DNA of 6,770 nt, from assembly GCA_012799165.1 (NCBI GenBank), contig JAAZLU010000162.1:1-6770 (forward strand), in the 5' to 3' direction. Both the position numbers and the translations under genes were made by a program. The stretch is from Clostridiales bacterium. GTDB taxonomy: Bacteria > Bacillota > Clostridia > Peptostreptococcales > Anaerovoracaceae. Positions 1 to 6,289 of the stretch are shown one piece after another (the first letter of the stretch is position 1; each line of letters starts with the position of its first letter). The notes under the pieces are model-generated. The model was not told the DNA's origin. It was given only the letters and a program-made list of their open reading frames with translations, and made no database searches.

Positions 1-1
1 A

Positions 2-349
2 ATTCCTCAGGATCTGTACAGTATAGTATATAACCTCTGCGACAACGCCGTAAAATACAATAGACCGGGAGGAAAGGTCGATGTGACGATAACGAACGGG
101 CCGAGAGAGATTCGCCTGAGTGTTAAGGACAGCGGCATAGGAATCCCCGAAGAAAGCAGAGAACGCATATTCGAGCGCTTCTACAGGGTCGACAAGAGCC
201 GCTCCAAGAAAGCCGGAGGCACGGGCCTGGGTCTTTCCATAGTAAAGCACGCGGCGCTCACCCACAGAGCAAAGATAGAGCTCAAAAGCAAGGTCGGTGA
301 GGGTTCGGAGTTCATCGTAATCTTCCCCAAGGAAAGAGATAACTATTAA
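2..349 (+). CDS. phoR: PhoR-like sensor histidine kinase, C-terminal catalytic end (partial)
   Basis: The reading frame is open from the left edge, so this is the last 115 residues of a longer protein; the GTG at 83 is internal, not the start. What remains is the HATPase_c ATP-binding domain of a membrane sensor kinase. Visible boxes are an N box (NLCDNAVKYN, fragment residues 11-20), a G1 box (DSGIGI, 43-48), an F box (IFERFYRVD, 56-64) and a G2 box (GTGLGLSIVKH, 73-83). The F-box stretch FYRVDKSRS followed by the GGTGLGLSIVKHA stretch is typical of PhoR/ResE/WalK-type kinases of Bacillota. PhoR is preferred because pst genes follow directly. The family autophosphorylates a histidine, here outside the window, and passes the phosphate to a response regulator (PhoP). 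That partner gene would be expected upstream of the window. Fold and kinase class are secure; the PhoR assignment rests on context. Confidence 0.88.
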   Translation: MPQDLYSIVYNLCDNAVKYNRPGGKVDVTITNGPREIRLSVKDSGIGIPEESRERIFERFYRVDKSRSKKAGGTGLGLSIVKHAALTHRAKIELKSKVGEGSEFIVIFPKERDNY

Positions 350-417
350 TGGAGTTCAAAAACAGAGCTTTAATAATCTGTTATCCTACGGCTTTGCCGG
401 GAGGCGAAAAAGCTTGA
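349..417 (+). other. Micro-ORF overlapping the phoR stop (doubtful)
   Basis: An ATG overlaps the last base of the kinase stop codon (TAATG) and opens a 22-codon frame beginning MEFKNRALIICYP and ending GGEKA before TGA. The overlap resembles the translational coupling seen inside the pst operon. However, I see no good Shine-Dalgarno ahead of it (GGAAAGAGA lies 15-20 nt upstream), and the peptide resembles no family I know. It may be chance, or the decayed start of a former gene. Confidence 0.15.
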
Positions 418-463
418 AAATATAAGAGAAGAATAGGGTCGACAGCGCTGCTGTACGAGGGCC

Positions 464-502
464 GTCTCCGGGTTTAAATACAAGCCCGGGACAGTCCTTT
501 TT
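464..502 (+). terminator. Possible weak terminator after phoR
   Basis: GTC-CCGGG at 464-472 (with a bulged T at 467) pairs with CCCGGGAC at 485-492 around a 12-nt loop. A run of five T follows at 498-502, five bases beyond the stem. This would end the phoR transcript before the pst promoter. The large loop and the gap before the T-run make it a weak example. The T-run is also the start of the first TTTACA box. Confidence 0.35.
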
Positions 503-539
503 ACATGCTTTTTACATAACCACGGTAACAGATTTTACG
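500..539 (+). promoter_or_regulatory. Tandem PhoP-type (Pho) boxes upstream of pstS
   Basis: TTTACA occurs at 500-505 and again at 511-516, exactly 11 bp apart. Two looser copies follow: GTAACA at 525-530 and TTTACG at 534-539. In Bacillus subtilis the response regulator PhoP binds direct repeats of TTAACA-like hexamers with about 11-bp periodicity upstream of Pho-regulon promoters, including pst. The first pair fits that rule exactly; the spacing of the last two (14 and 9 bp) does not. The cluster lies 68-107 bp ahead of the pstS start codon. The downstream -10 is not clear: TAGGAT (549-554) and TAATAT (578-583) are both 4/6 matches, and no good -35 is seen, as expected for an activator-dependent promoter. 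Confidence 0.7.
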
Positions 540-606
540 ACACAACGATAGGATAGGACTGTACCTAAATAGGTGTGTAATATCAATTGCATAAAGGAGA
601 ACAAAA

Positions 607-1500
607 ATGAAAGTAAGAAAAATTTTAGCGATTTTACTTGCCGTTCTCGTAGCGACTACGCTCTTCGTAGGCTGCGAGAAGAAGGACGATGCCGCCAAGG
701 ATCCGGCACCGGCTCCGGCTCCGGCTCCCGAACCGACTCCGGCTCCCGCTCCCGAACCGGCAAAGCTGTCCGGCAGCATTTCCACTAACGGCTCCACTTC
801 CATGGAGAAGCTCATCGGAATCCTTTCCGAGCAGTTCATGAACGACAACCCCGGCGTCAAGATTACCTACGATCCCACCGGATCCGGCACGGGCGTTGAG
901 TCCGCGAAGAATGGAACCGCCGACATCGGGCTCGCATCCCGCGCCCTGAAGTCCAGCGAGACCGGACTAGTCGGAACAACTGTAGCTCTCGACGGAATCG
1001 CAGTTATAGTCAACAAGGACCTCGGAGTTGACGATCTGACCCTCGAGCAGATCTCCGATGTCTTCACCGGAAAGATAAAGAACTGGAAGGAGCTCGGCGG
1101 AGCGGACCTCGCAATATCCTGCGTAGGCCGTGAGTCCGGTTCCGGCACCAGAGACGGTTTTGAAAGCGTAACCGGCACCAAGGATGCATGCGTACTCGAG
1201 CAGGAGCTCACCTCCACGGGCGCGGTCATCTCCGCAGTTGCCAGCAACAAGAATGCGATCGGATATGCCTCGCTGTCCGCAGTTGAAGGCCAGACCGATG
1301 TCGTCGCCATCAAGGTTGGCGGAGTAGAGTGCTCCGAAGCAACCGTTCAGAACGGAAGCTACGCTTTGCAGCGTCCCTTCGTCCTCGTAACTGTCGAGGG
1401 TGGCAAGCTCTCCGAAGCTGCTCAGGCATTCTTCGACTTCATGCTCTCTCCTGAGGCCGGCGATCTGATTCGCAAGGCCGGAGTAGTGCCCGCAAAGTAA
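607..1500 (+). CDS. pstS: Phosphate ABC transporter substrate-binding lipoprotein PstS
   Basis: This 297-residue protein captures inorganic phosphate outside the cytoplasmic membrane and delivers it to PstCA. It has a type II signal peptide: positive start (MKVRK), hydrophobic core at 6-21 and a lipobox FVGC with the acylated cysteine at 23. A proline/alanine-rich tether covers residues 33-52. The binding domain follows. Phosphate-ligand segments typical of PstS are visible as NGSTSM (61-66), DPTGSGTG (89-96) and RESGSGTRDGF (175-185, with the usual Arg and Ser/Thr contacts). The C-terminus FMLSPEAGDLIRKAGVVP is also family-typical. The start is supported by AAGGAG at 594-599, 7 nt before the ATG. 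Length is normal for Gram-positive PstS. It is the first gene of pstSCAB, preceded by TTTACA boxes and followed by a hairpin terminator that may let it be made in excess over the membrane genes. Confidence 0.97.
   Translation: MKVRKILAILLAVLVATTLFVGCEKKDDAAKDPAPAPAPAPEPTPAPAPEPAKLSGSISTNGSTSMEKLIGILSEQFMNDNPGVKITYDPTGSGTGVESAKNGTADIGLASRALKSSETGLVGTTVALDGIAVIVNKDLGVDDLTLEQISDVFTGKIKNWKELGGADLAISCVGRESGSGTRDGFESVTGTKDACVLEQELTSTGAVISAVASNKNAIGYASLSAVEGQTDVVAIKVGGVECSEATVQNGSYALQRPFVLVTVEGGKLSEAAQAFFDFMLSPEAGDLIRKAGVVPAK
703..762 (+). repeat. Pro/Ala(Glu) codon repeat encoding the PstS tether
   Basis: Twenty codons alternate proline with alanine, with occasional glutamate or threonine, using repeated CCGGCT, CCGACT and CCCGCT units. 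The peptide (residues 33-52) is a low-complexity PAPAP/APEP linker between the lipidated cysteine and the folded domain. Such linkers are thought to carry the binding domain across the inner cell wall. The near-identical DNA units make the length liable to change by slippage. Confidence 0.85.
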
Positions 1501-1513
1501 ACTATTCTAATTC

Positions 1514-1551
1514 ATCTGCCTCTGCTGCTTTGGCAGAGGCAGATATTTTTT
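1514..1551 (+). terminator. Intercistronic hairpin terminator/attenuator between pstS and pstC
   Basis: A perfect 12-bp stem (ATCTGCCTCTGC at 1514-1525 with GCAGAGGCAGAT at 1533-1544) encloses a 7-nt loop and is followed by A and six T (1546-1551). This is a textbook intrinsic terminator placed only 13 nt after the pstS stop and 13 nt before the pstC start. Since pstC has no visible promoter of its own in this 64-nt gap, partial read-through is the likely design, giving more pstS than pstCAB mRNA. The stem would also protect the 3' end of a pstS-only transcript. Confidence 0.88.
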
Positions 1552-1564
1552 AAGGAAAATATTT

Positions 1565-2434
1565 ATGAAAAAAAGCACGAAAGATGCCATCGAATATGCA
1601 TATCATCTTGTGTTCCTGCTGTGCGGAGTAGTCTCAGTCGCCTGCGTGCTGGCCATTTGCATTTATCTTATTATTTCAGGCATACCCGCGATCAGAGAAA
1701 TCGGCCTAAAGGACTTTCTTTTCGGCAAGGTCTGGAGCGCCGGTACAAATCAATTTGGAATACTGCCATTTATACTCACCAGCACTTACGGAACCGCGGG
1801 AGCCCTGATTTTAGGCGTCCCCATCGGACTTTTTACGGCGATCTATCTGGCAAAGCTTGCACCCCCGAAACTCGCAGCCGTCGTACATACCTGCGTCGAG
1901 CTGTTGGCAGGCATACCCTCCGTGGTATACGGCCTCGTCGGAATGACCTTCCTGGTCCCTTTGGTGCAGAGGACATTTAAGCTTTCTTCGGGAGCAAACC
2001 TTTTTTCAGCCGTCATAGTTCTGACGGTCATGATTCTCCCATACGTTATAAGCGTATCGGAAACCGCGATGAGAGCGGTTCCCAAGGAATACGAGGAAGC
2101 ATCCCTTGCATTGGGCGCGACCGAAACAGAAACCTATTTTAAGGTATCTCTGCGGGCCGCAAGGAGCGGCGTTATCGCAGCGATCATACAGGGCACGGGA
2201 AGAGCTGTCGGAGAAGCCATGGCCATAATCATGGTCTCAGGAAACGTCCCGAACATTCCTTCTCTCTTCACATCGGTAAGGTTCCTCACGACGGCCATAG
2301 TCTCGGAGATGTCCTACGCCGCATACGGTTCGCTGCAGAGAGATGCGCTCTTCTCTATAGGACTTATCCTGTTTCTGTTCATCCTGCTGATAAATGCACT
2401 GCTTAGAATGATAAGTGAAAGGGAGAAGAACTGA
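1565..2434 (+). CDS. pstC: Phosphate ABC transporter permease PstC
   Basis: This 289-residue membrane protein is one of the two channel subunits of the PstSCAB phosphate importer. A first hydrophobic helix spans about 13-40. The segment FLFGKVWSAGTNQFGILPFI (51-70) is the PstC-typical extracytoplasmic stretch before the core. Further helices lie near 68-96, 104-135, 145-165, 203-225 and 260-282. The ABC permease coupling loop reads EEASLALGATETETYFKV (177-194), the EAA-like motif that docks on PstB. GRAVGEAMAI (212-221) is a conserved permease segment. The start has AAGGA at 1552-1556, 8 nt before the ATG and immediately after the terminator T-run, so a terminated transcript would lack it. 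The stop overlaps the pstA start by one base (TGATG), suggesting translational coupling. PstC rather than PstA is chosen from gene order and the FGILPF segment. Confidence 0.97.
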   Translation: MKKSTKDAIEYAYHLVFLLCGVVSVACVLAICIYLIISGIPAIREIGLKDFLFGKVWSAGTNQFGILPFILTSTYGTAGALILGVPIGLFTAIYLAKLAPPKLAAVVHTCVELLAGIPSVVYGLVGMTFLVPLVQRTFKLSSGANLFSAVIVLTVMILPYVISVSETAMRAVPKEYEEASLALGATETETYFKVSLRAARSGVIAAIIQGTGRAVGEAMAIIMVSGNVPNIPSLFTSVRFLTTAIVSEMSYAAYGSLQRDALFSIGLILFLFILLINALLRMISEREKN

Positions 2435-3270
2435 TGAGAAAGTTTAAAGAATTCCTCCTGAACTCCTCCATGATAATAGCTACGCTGATAACCTGCGGGC
2501 TGCTCGTATTTTTATTGGGGGCCATAATAATGAGGGGGGCGCCTCATGTAACAACCCGGCTTGTAACGACGCAGACGAGCTATATAAATGAAACCATAGG
2601 AATACTCCCCAATATACTGAACACATTGTATATAATCTTTGTTACAATGATTATCGTGCTTCCGCTGGGGGTCTGCGCCGCAATTTATATAACCGAATAT
2701 GCCAAGAACAAGCGGGTCATGAGCATCATAAGCTTTGCAACGGAGACTCTTACGGGCATTCCGTCGATAATCTTCGGTCTTGTGGGCATGCTGTTCTTTA
2801 CGCAGCTGGCAGGCCTTAAGAACGGAATCCTCGCGGGCGGTCTCACGCTGGTTATGATGGTACTGCCCACCATAGTCACGAACACTCGCGAAAGCCTGCT
2901 GACGGTGCCTCAATCCTACCGTGAAGGCTCTCTGGCTCTCGGAAGCGGCAAATGGCACATGATAAGGACGGTCGTGCTGCCCAACGCTATCGACGGTATA
3001 CTCACGGGCTGCATCCTGGCGGTCGGACGCATCACCGGTGAATCCGCCGCGCTGCTCTACACGGCGGGTTTCGGATTCAGGCTGATGAGCTTCATCGAGT
3101 CCCTGCAGAGCTCGTCCGCGACCCTTACGGTGGCTCTTTACGCATACGCCACAGTCGAAGGAGAGTTCGATGTAGCTTTCGCGATAGCGGTAATACTGAT
3201 GGCTATAACCCTGGTGCTGAACCTGAGCGCCGGTCACTTTACAAGAAAATTAAAGTCAAGGAGATCCTAA
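2434..3270 (+). CDS. pstA: Phosphate ABC transporter permease PstA
   Basis: This 278-residue second channel subunit pairs with PstC. Hydrophobic helices lie near 10-33, 57-85, 105-128, 132-150, 187-209 and 243-265. The short external stretch after helix 1 (about 34-56) ends in [16 protein letters not shown], characteristic of PstA. The cytoplasmic coupling loop [17 protein letters not shown] (161-177) is the EAA-type PstB contact. [15 protein letters not shown] (198-212) matches the conserved PstA segment. The basic C-terminus (RKLKSRRS) fits a cytoplasmic end. The ATG overlaps the pstC stop by one base, with GGGAG at 2421-2425 8 nt upstream. The TAA stop likewise overlaps the pstB ATG (TAATG). 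These overlaps argue that the three subunits are made together in fixed ratio. Length and motif order are normal. Confidence 0.97.
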   Translation: MRKFKEFLLNSSMIIATLITCGLLVFLLGAIIMRGAPHVTTRLVTTQTSYINETIGILPNILNTLYIIFVTMIIVLPLGVCAAIYITEYAKNKRVMSIISFATETLTGIPSIIFGLVGMLFFTQLAGLKNGILAGGLTLVMMVLPTIVTNTRESLLTVPQSYREGSLALGSGKWHMIRTVVLPNAIDGILTGCILAVGRITGESAALLYTAGFGFRLMSFIESLQSSSATLTVALYAYATVEGEFDVAFAIAVILMAITLVLNLSAGHFTRKLKSRRS

Positions 3271-4034
3271 TGTCGGATAATAATGTAATTATTCAAACAA
3301 GAAAACTGAATCTGTGGTACGGAGATCATCAAGCTCTCTACGATATAGATATGGATATACTGAAAAACGAGATCACCGCCCTCATAGGCCCCTCGGGATG
3401 CGGCAAATCCACCTTTATCAAAACGCTCAATCGTATGAACGATCTCATAGATGGCTGCAGGATTGAAGGCAGCGTCGTCTTTAAGGGCGACAATATCTTC
3501 GGCGACAGCATGGATGTAACCAAGCTCAGAAGCCGCATAGGTATGGTGTTCCAAAAACCCAACCCCTTCCCGATGAGCATCTACGACAATATCGCTTACG
3601 GCCCCAGGGTTCACGGCATTAGAGGCAGAAGAGAGCTGGACGAGATCGTCGAAAGATCCCTGCGCGCAGCCGCGATCTGGGATGAGGCTAAGGATTTCCT
3701 CAGAAAGTCCGCTCTGGGGATGTCCGGAGGCCAGCAGCAAAGGCTCTGCATCGCAAGGGCTATCGCCATCGAGCCGGAGGTACTCCTGATGGACGAACCC
3801 ACCAGCGCGCTGGACCCCATCTCCACGGGCAAGATAGAGGAGCTCGCGCAGGAGCTTAAGAAGGACTACACGATAGTAATAGTCACACACAACATGCAAC
3901 AGGCAGCGAGAATTTCGGACAAGACAGCATTCTTCCTGCTGGGCAAGCTCATCGAATTCGACACGACGGATGTAATATTCTCCAGTCCCAAGGATAAGCG
4001 CACGGAAGACTACATTCGGGGAAGATTCGGCTGA
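3270..4034 (+). CDS. pstB: Phosphate ABC transporter ATPase PstB
   Basis: This 254-residue cytoplasmic ATPase powers phosphate import through PstCA. All nucleotide-binding motifs are present in order: Walker [10 protein letters not shown] (40-48), Q-loop Gln95 in [18 protein letters not shown] signature [16 protein letters not shown] (151-166), Walker B VLLMDEP (171-177), D-loop SALD (179-182) and switch His207 in [18 protein letters not shown] and [13 protein letters not shown] are diagnostic of PstB among ABC ATPases. The signature starts with Met151 where Leu is more common, a mild variant. The ATG overlaps the pstA stop by one base. AAGGAG at 3258-3263, 6 nt upstream, supports this start. 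No stand-alone phoU gene follows; the next gene encodes a transporter with a PhoU domain. Confidence 0.98.
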   Translation: MSDNNVIIQTRKLNLWYGDHQALYDIDMDILKNEITALIGPSGCGKSTFIKTLNRMNDLIDGCRIEGSVVFKGDNIFGDSMDVTKLRSRIGMVFQKPNPFPMSIYDNIAYGPRVHGIRGRRELDEIVERSLRAAAIWDEAKDFLRKSALGMSGGQQQRLCIARAIAIEPEVLLMDEPTSALDPISTGKIEELAQELKKDYTIVIVTHNMQQAARISDKTAFFLLGKLIEFDTTDVIFSSPKDKRTEDYIRGRFG

Positions 4035-4044
4035 TTCCCGTTTT
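4017..4044 (+). terminator. Possible weak terminator at the pstB stop
   Basis: CGGGGAA (4017-4023) pairs with TTCCCG (4035-4040) with one bulged G, and TTTT follows at 4041-4044. The pstB stop codon sits in the 11-nt loop. The short stem and short T-run suggest incomplete termination, so some read-through into the Na/Pi transporter gene is possible. Confidence 0.3.
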
Positions 4045-4058
4045 ATTCGGATGATTAT

Positions 4059-4114
4059 TTTACATTTGCGCACTCCCTTTTACTATTCAATTACGAGGAT
4101 TTTTCTTGTATAAT
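4059..4114 (+). promoter_or_regulatory. Promoter with Pho-box-like hexamers upstream of the Na/Pi cotransporter
   Basis: A perfect -10 box TATAAT lies at 4109-4114, 47 bp before the start codon. The best-spaced -35 (TTCAAT, 4086-4091, 17-bp spacer) is poor, which suits an activated promoter. Upstream are TTTACA at 4059-4064, TTTACT at 4079-4084 and ATTACG at 4090-4095. The last two are exactly 11 bp apart, the PhoP spacing, while the first is 20 bp from the second. Their position relative to the -10 fits PhoP-activated promoters in Bacillus. The -10 is well supported; PhoP control is inferred. Confidence 0.55.
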
Positions 4115-4161
4115 GAAGGTTGGGGAGTTTGTATTTAGTTTTGATAGCGGAGAATTAGCAT

Positions 4162-5907
4162 ATGACTGCATTTGATGTTTTTAATTTAATAGGCGGCCTG
4201 AGCCTCTTCCTCTTCGGCATGATGCTGATGAGCGATACGCTCGAACGCCGCGCGGGCAACCGACTAAAGGTGCTGCTCGGCAGGCTTACGGACAACAGGT
4301 TTGCTGGGCTTTTGACAGGTTTAGGAGTGACTGCGGTTATCCAGAGTTCATCGGCCACGACCGTCATGGTCGTCGGCTTTGTCAACTCCGGCCTGATGAC
4401 CCTAAAGCAATCCATAAACGTAATAATGGGCGCAAATATAGGAACCACCGTTACGGCTTGGATCCTGAGCCTCGCCGGCATCAACAGCGATAACTTCTTC
4501 CTAAATCTATTGAAACCTACATCGTTTACGCCCATCCTCGCCCTCGTAGGAATCGTCCTTTTCATGATGTACAAGGATGTAAAAAAGAGAGAGCTGGGGG
4601 TCGTGTTGCTCGCGTTTTCCCTTCTCATGTTCGGTATGGAAGTAATGTCGTCCGCGGTCTCGGGGCTCAAAGATGTCCCGGAATTCAGAAACGCTTTCCT
4701 GGCATTCAGCAATCCTGTACTCGGCGTCCTGATAGGTGCATTCCTCACTGCGGTAATACAGTCGAGCTCCGCTTCGGTCGGGATACTCCAGGCTCTGGCG
4801 TCTACGGGCGCGGTCACATACGGTTCCGTAATACCGATAATAATGGGACAGAACATCGGCACATGCATAACCGCGATGATATCTTCCATAGGTGCAAATA
4901 AGAATGCAAAGCGTGCCGCACTGGTGCATCTGAGCTTTAACGTTATAGGATCGATGGTTTGGATTGCGGTGTTCATGATAATAAAGGAAGCTTTAGACCC
5001 CATACTTCTGCATAAAAATGCAAGCCTGGTCGGGATTGCTTTCTTCCACAGTGTGTTCAATATCCTCTGCACTATAATACTATTCCCCTTCGGAGGTTTT
5101 CTGGAAAAGATGGTAACGAAGATCCTGCCCGACACCTCCATAGCGGAACCTGTTACCGAACTCGATGACCGCTTCCTCGGTACTCCGGCGCTCGCTCTGG
5201 TGCAAACCAAGCAGGTTCTCGAGCAGATGGCAAAGTACGCGATAACGGCTCTTAAGGAGAGTATCGAAACGGTGAAAGCCTACGATCCGGAAAGAGCCGA
5301 GCGGATACGCCTGGCTGAAGAAAAAACCGACAAACTCGAGGATATGCTGGGAAGTTATCTACTCAAAATAGCCTCCCTGCAGCTCTCGCAAAAGGAGAGC
5401 ATACAGGCAACCCTATACATGAGAATCATCGGGGATTACGAGAGAATAGGCGACCATGCGGTAAATATATTGGAGTCCGTCGAGGAAAAGAGAGACTCAG
5501 AGACACGGATCTCCGACATCGCAATGGAAGATTACTACAATATCTCGAGCGCCGTAATAGAAATTCTCGACCTGTCTTATCAGGCCTTCTCGGGCAACAG
5601 CCTCGAATGTGCAAGGAAAACAGAGCCATTGGAGCAGGTTATAGACTGCCTCAAGGAAGAGCTGAAGCTGCGGCACATACATAGGCTGCAGAAGGGCAAA
5701 TGCTCCGTGGAGGCGGGCTTTATCTGGATGGATATACTCACCAATCTCGAGCGGGTCGCGGATCACTGCTCAAATATTTCGGGCAGCGTTCTCGACGCGG
5801 CGGGAAGCAATTTGAATATCCACGAGAATCAGCGCCTGCTGAGGAGCACGGACGAAGACTTCCAGTTATCCCTCCTCGAATATAAGAGAAGGTATCTGGA
5901 AGCCTAG
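4162..5907 (+). CDS. Na+/phosphate cotransporter family protein with C-terminal PhoU domain
   Basis: This 581-residue protein fuses a membrane transporter to a regulatory domain. The N-terminal part (about 1-315) has the two inverted Na/Pi-cotransporter repeats (SLC34/NptA type). Each carries a signature: VIQSSSATTVMVVGF (59-73) with GANIGTTVTA (90-99), and VIQSSSASVGILQAL (198-212) with GQNIGTCITA (229-238). QSSSA is the family's substrate/sodium-binding motif. The C-terminal part (about 340-545) is a PhoU-like helical bundle with two metal-site helices, GDYERIGDHAVNI (424-436) and NLERVADHCSNI (528-539), both keeping the ExxxD pattern. The start has GGAG at 4149-4152, 9 nt upstream. Fusions of this architecture are common in Bacillota and other bacteria. 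It probably moves phosphate with sodium, though some relatives may export it. No separate phoU is in the window, so the PhoU half could act in Pho signalling (inference). It ends just before a strong terminator. Confidence 0.93.
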   Translation: MTAFDVFNLIGGLSLFLFGMMLMSDTLERRAGNRLKVLLGRLTDNRFAGLLTGLGVTAVIQSSSATTVMVVGFVNSGLMTLKQSINVIMGANIGTTVTAWILSLAGINSDNFFLNLLKPTSFTPILALVGIVLFMMYKDVKKRELGVVLLAFSLLMFGMEVMSSAVSGLKDVPEFRNAFLAFSNPVLGVLIGAFLTAVIQSSSASVGILQALASTGAVTYGSVIPIIMGQNIGTCITAMISSIGANKNAKRAALVHLSFNVIGSMVWIAVFMIIKEALDPILLHKNASLVGIAFFHSVFNILCTIILFPFGGFLEKMVTKILPDTSIAEPVTELDDRFLGTPALALVQTKQVLEQMAKYAITALKESIETVKAYDPERAERIRLAEEKTDKLEDMLGSYLLKIASLQLSQKESIQATLYMRIIGDYERIGDHAVNILESVEEKRDSETRISDIAMEDYYNISSAVIEILDLSYQAFSGNSLECARKTEPLEQVIDCLKEELKLRHIHRLQKGKCSVEAGFIWMDILTNLERVADHCSNISGSVLDAAGSNLNIHENQRLLRSTDEDFQLSLLEYKRRYLEA

Positions 5908-5917
5908 CATAGAAACC

Positions 5918-5946
5918 AAGAGGCCGCCACCGAGCGGCCTCTTTTT
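5918..5946 (+). terminator. Strong intrinsic terminator after the Na/Pi cotransporter gene
   Basis: AAGAGGCCGC (5918-5927) pairs perfectly with GCGGCCTCTT (5934-5943) around a 6-nt loop, and the T-run extends to 5946. It starts 11 nt after the transporter stop. The oppositely oriented small gene ends at 5950, so the hairpin sits between convergent genes. On the - strand the run after the stem (TGGTTTCT) is poorer, so it works mainly on the + strand but may serve both. Confidence 0.93.
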
Positions 5947-5949
5947 GCT

Positions 5950-6159
5950 TTACGGAAGCATATCTTCTATTGCGTCCAGCAGATGGATGGGGTCAAGATG
6001 CTCTTTATTAAATGATTCCGCCATAGCTTCGACAAAGTTCTTGTCTGTAGAAATATCGCGCACTTGTCTATCATCCGTCCGGATACCGTACACCACACTG
6101 CATCCTTCTTCAAAATATAAAGTCTCAAATATAACCTCGTATTTGCCTGAATTGCCCAT
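5950..6159 (-). CDS. Small DUF6514-like protein of unknown function
   Basis: The predicted product is a 69-residue soluble, acidic protein without signal peptide or membrane segment. The centre (EEGCSVVYGIRTDD) and the end (VRDISTDKNFVEAMAES and DPIHLLDAIEDML) resemble the small DUF6514 proteins of Clostridia, recalled from memory and not searched. These share a YGI strand, a DISTDK-like turn and a PIHL..(V/I)ED tail. No biochemical role is known to me. Two ATGs compete. The outer one (6163-6165) abuts GGAGG at 6166-6170 with no spacing, whereas the inner ATG (6157-6159) lies 6 nt from it, the usual distance. The inner start is therefore preferred, giving MGNSGKYEV; the outer would add two residues. 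It is transcribed alone from a sigma-A-like promoter at 6254-6282 and converges on the phosphate genes. Confidence 0.75.
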   Translation of the reverse strand: MGNSGKYEVIFETLYFEEGCSVVYGIRTDDRQVRDISTDKNFVEAMAESFNKEHLDPIHLLDAIEDMLP

Positions 6160-6165
6160 CCACAT

Positions 6166-6170
6166 CCTCC
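6166..6170 (-). promoter_or_regulatory. Ribosome binding site that decides the start of the DUF6514-like gene
   Basis: On the - strand GGGAGG directly precedes ATGTGGATG. The first ATG touches the Shine-Dalgarno and is unlikely to be used; the second is 6 nt away. This moves the start from 6165 to 6159. Confidence 0.75.
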
Positions 6171-6253
6171 CTAGATTTCGGATATGCCGGAACTTATAGC
6201 CACTTATTAGAGTCCTTTAATCGAAAAATATCACGGGAATTATTACAATTCGT

Positions 6254-6282
6254 AATATACCATAATTTGGAAACTCTCGCAA
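6254..6282 (-). promoter_or_regulatory. Sigma-A-type promoter of the DUF6514-like gene
   Basis: On the - strand a -35 TTGCGA (6277-6282) is separated by exactly 17 bp from a -10 TATATT (6254-6259). The -10 is preceded by TGG, giving an extended -10. The matches to consensus are 4/6 and 5/6. Transcription would start near 6247, leaving a leader of about 90 nt. An inverted repeat ATTAC-AATTC-GTAAT (6242-6256) overlaps the -10 and the start point and could be an operator, though it is short and AT-rich. Confidence 0.65.
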
Positions 6283-6289
6283 CCATTTT

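Noticed and set aside
350..499. Search for a riboswitch or structured RNA between phoR and pstS
   Set aside because: Only short hairpins are seen (CGGC-TTT-GCCG at 389-399 and ACAGC-GCT-GCTGT at 442-454). No riboswitch core that I know is present, and the TTTACA boxes place the pst promoter downstream of this stretch.
501..860. Glycine/alanine-rich frame on the - strand over the start of pstS
   Set aside because: The GAGAGAG stretch is simply the complement of the Pro/Ala tether codons of PstS.
2512..3237. A 241-codon open frame on the - strand opposite pstA
   Set aside because: The translation is rich in Arg, His, Tyr and Gln, as expected from complementing a membrane-protein gene, and it has no start signals.
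3267..4073. A 268-codon open frame on the - strand covering all of pstB
   Set aside because: It lies exactly opposite a fully motif-complete PstB, shows no domain or ribosome binding site, and its composition is what the complement of a GC-rich third-position gene gives.
4155..5210. A 351-codon open frame on the - strand opposite the Na/Pi transporter
   Set aside because: It is the complement of a clear family member with QSSSA and PhoU motifs. The predicted protein is low-complexity (Ser/Thr/Pro/Ile-rich) with no recognisable domain.
5945..6199. 84-codon + strand frame opposite the small DUF6514-like gene
   Set aside because: It starts inside the region of a strong terminator and has no ribosome binding site. 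The - strand frame has promoter, Shine-Dalgarno and family-like residues.
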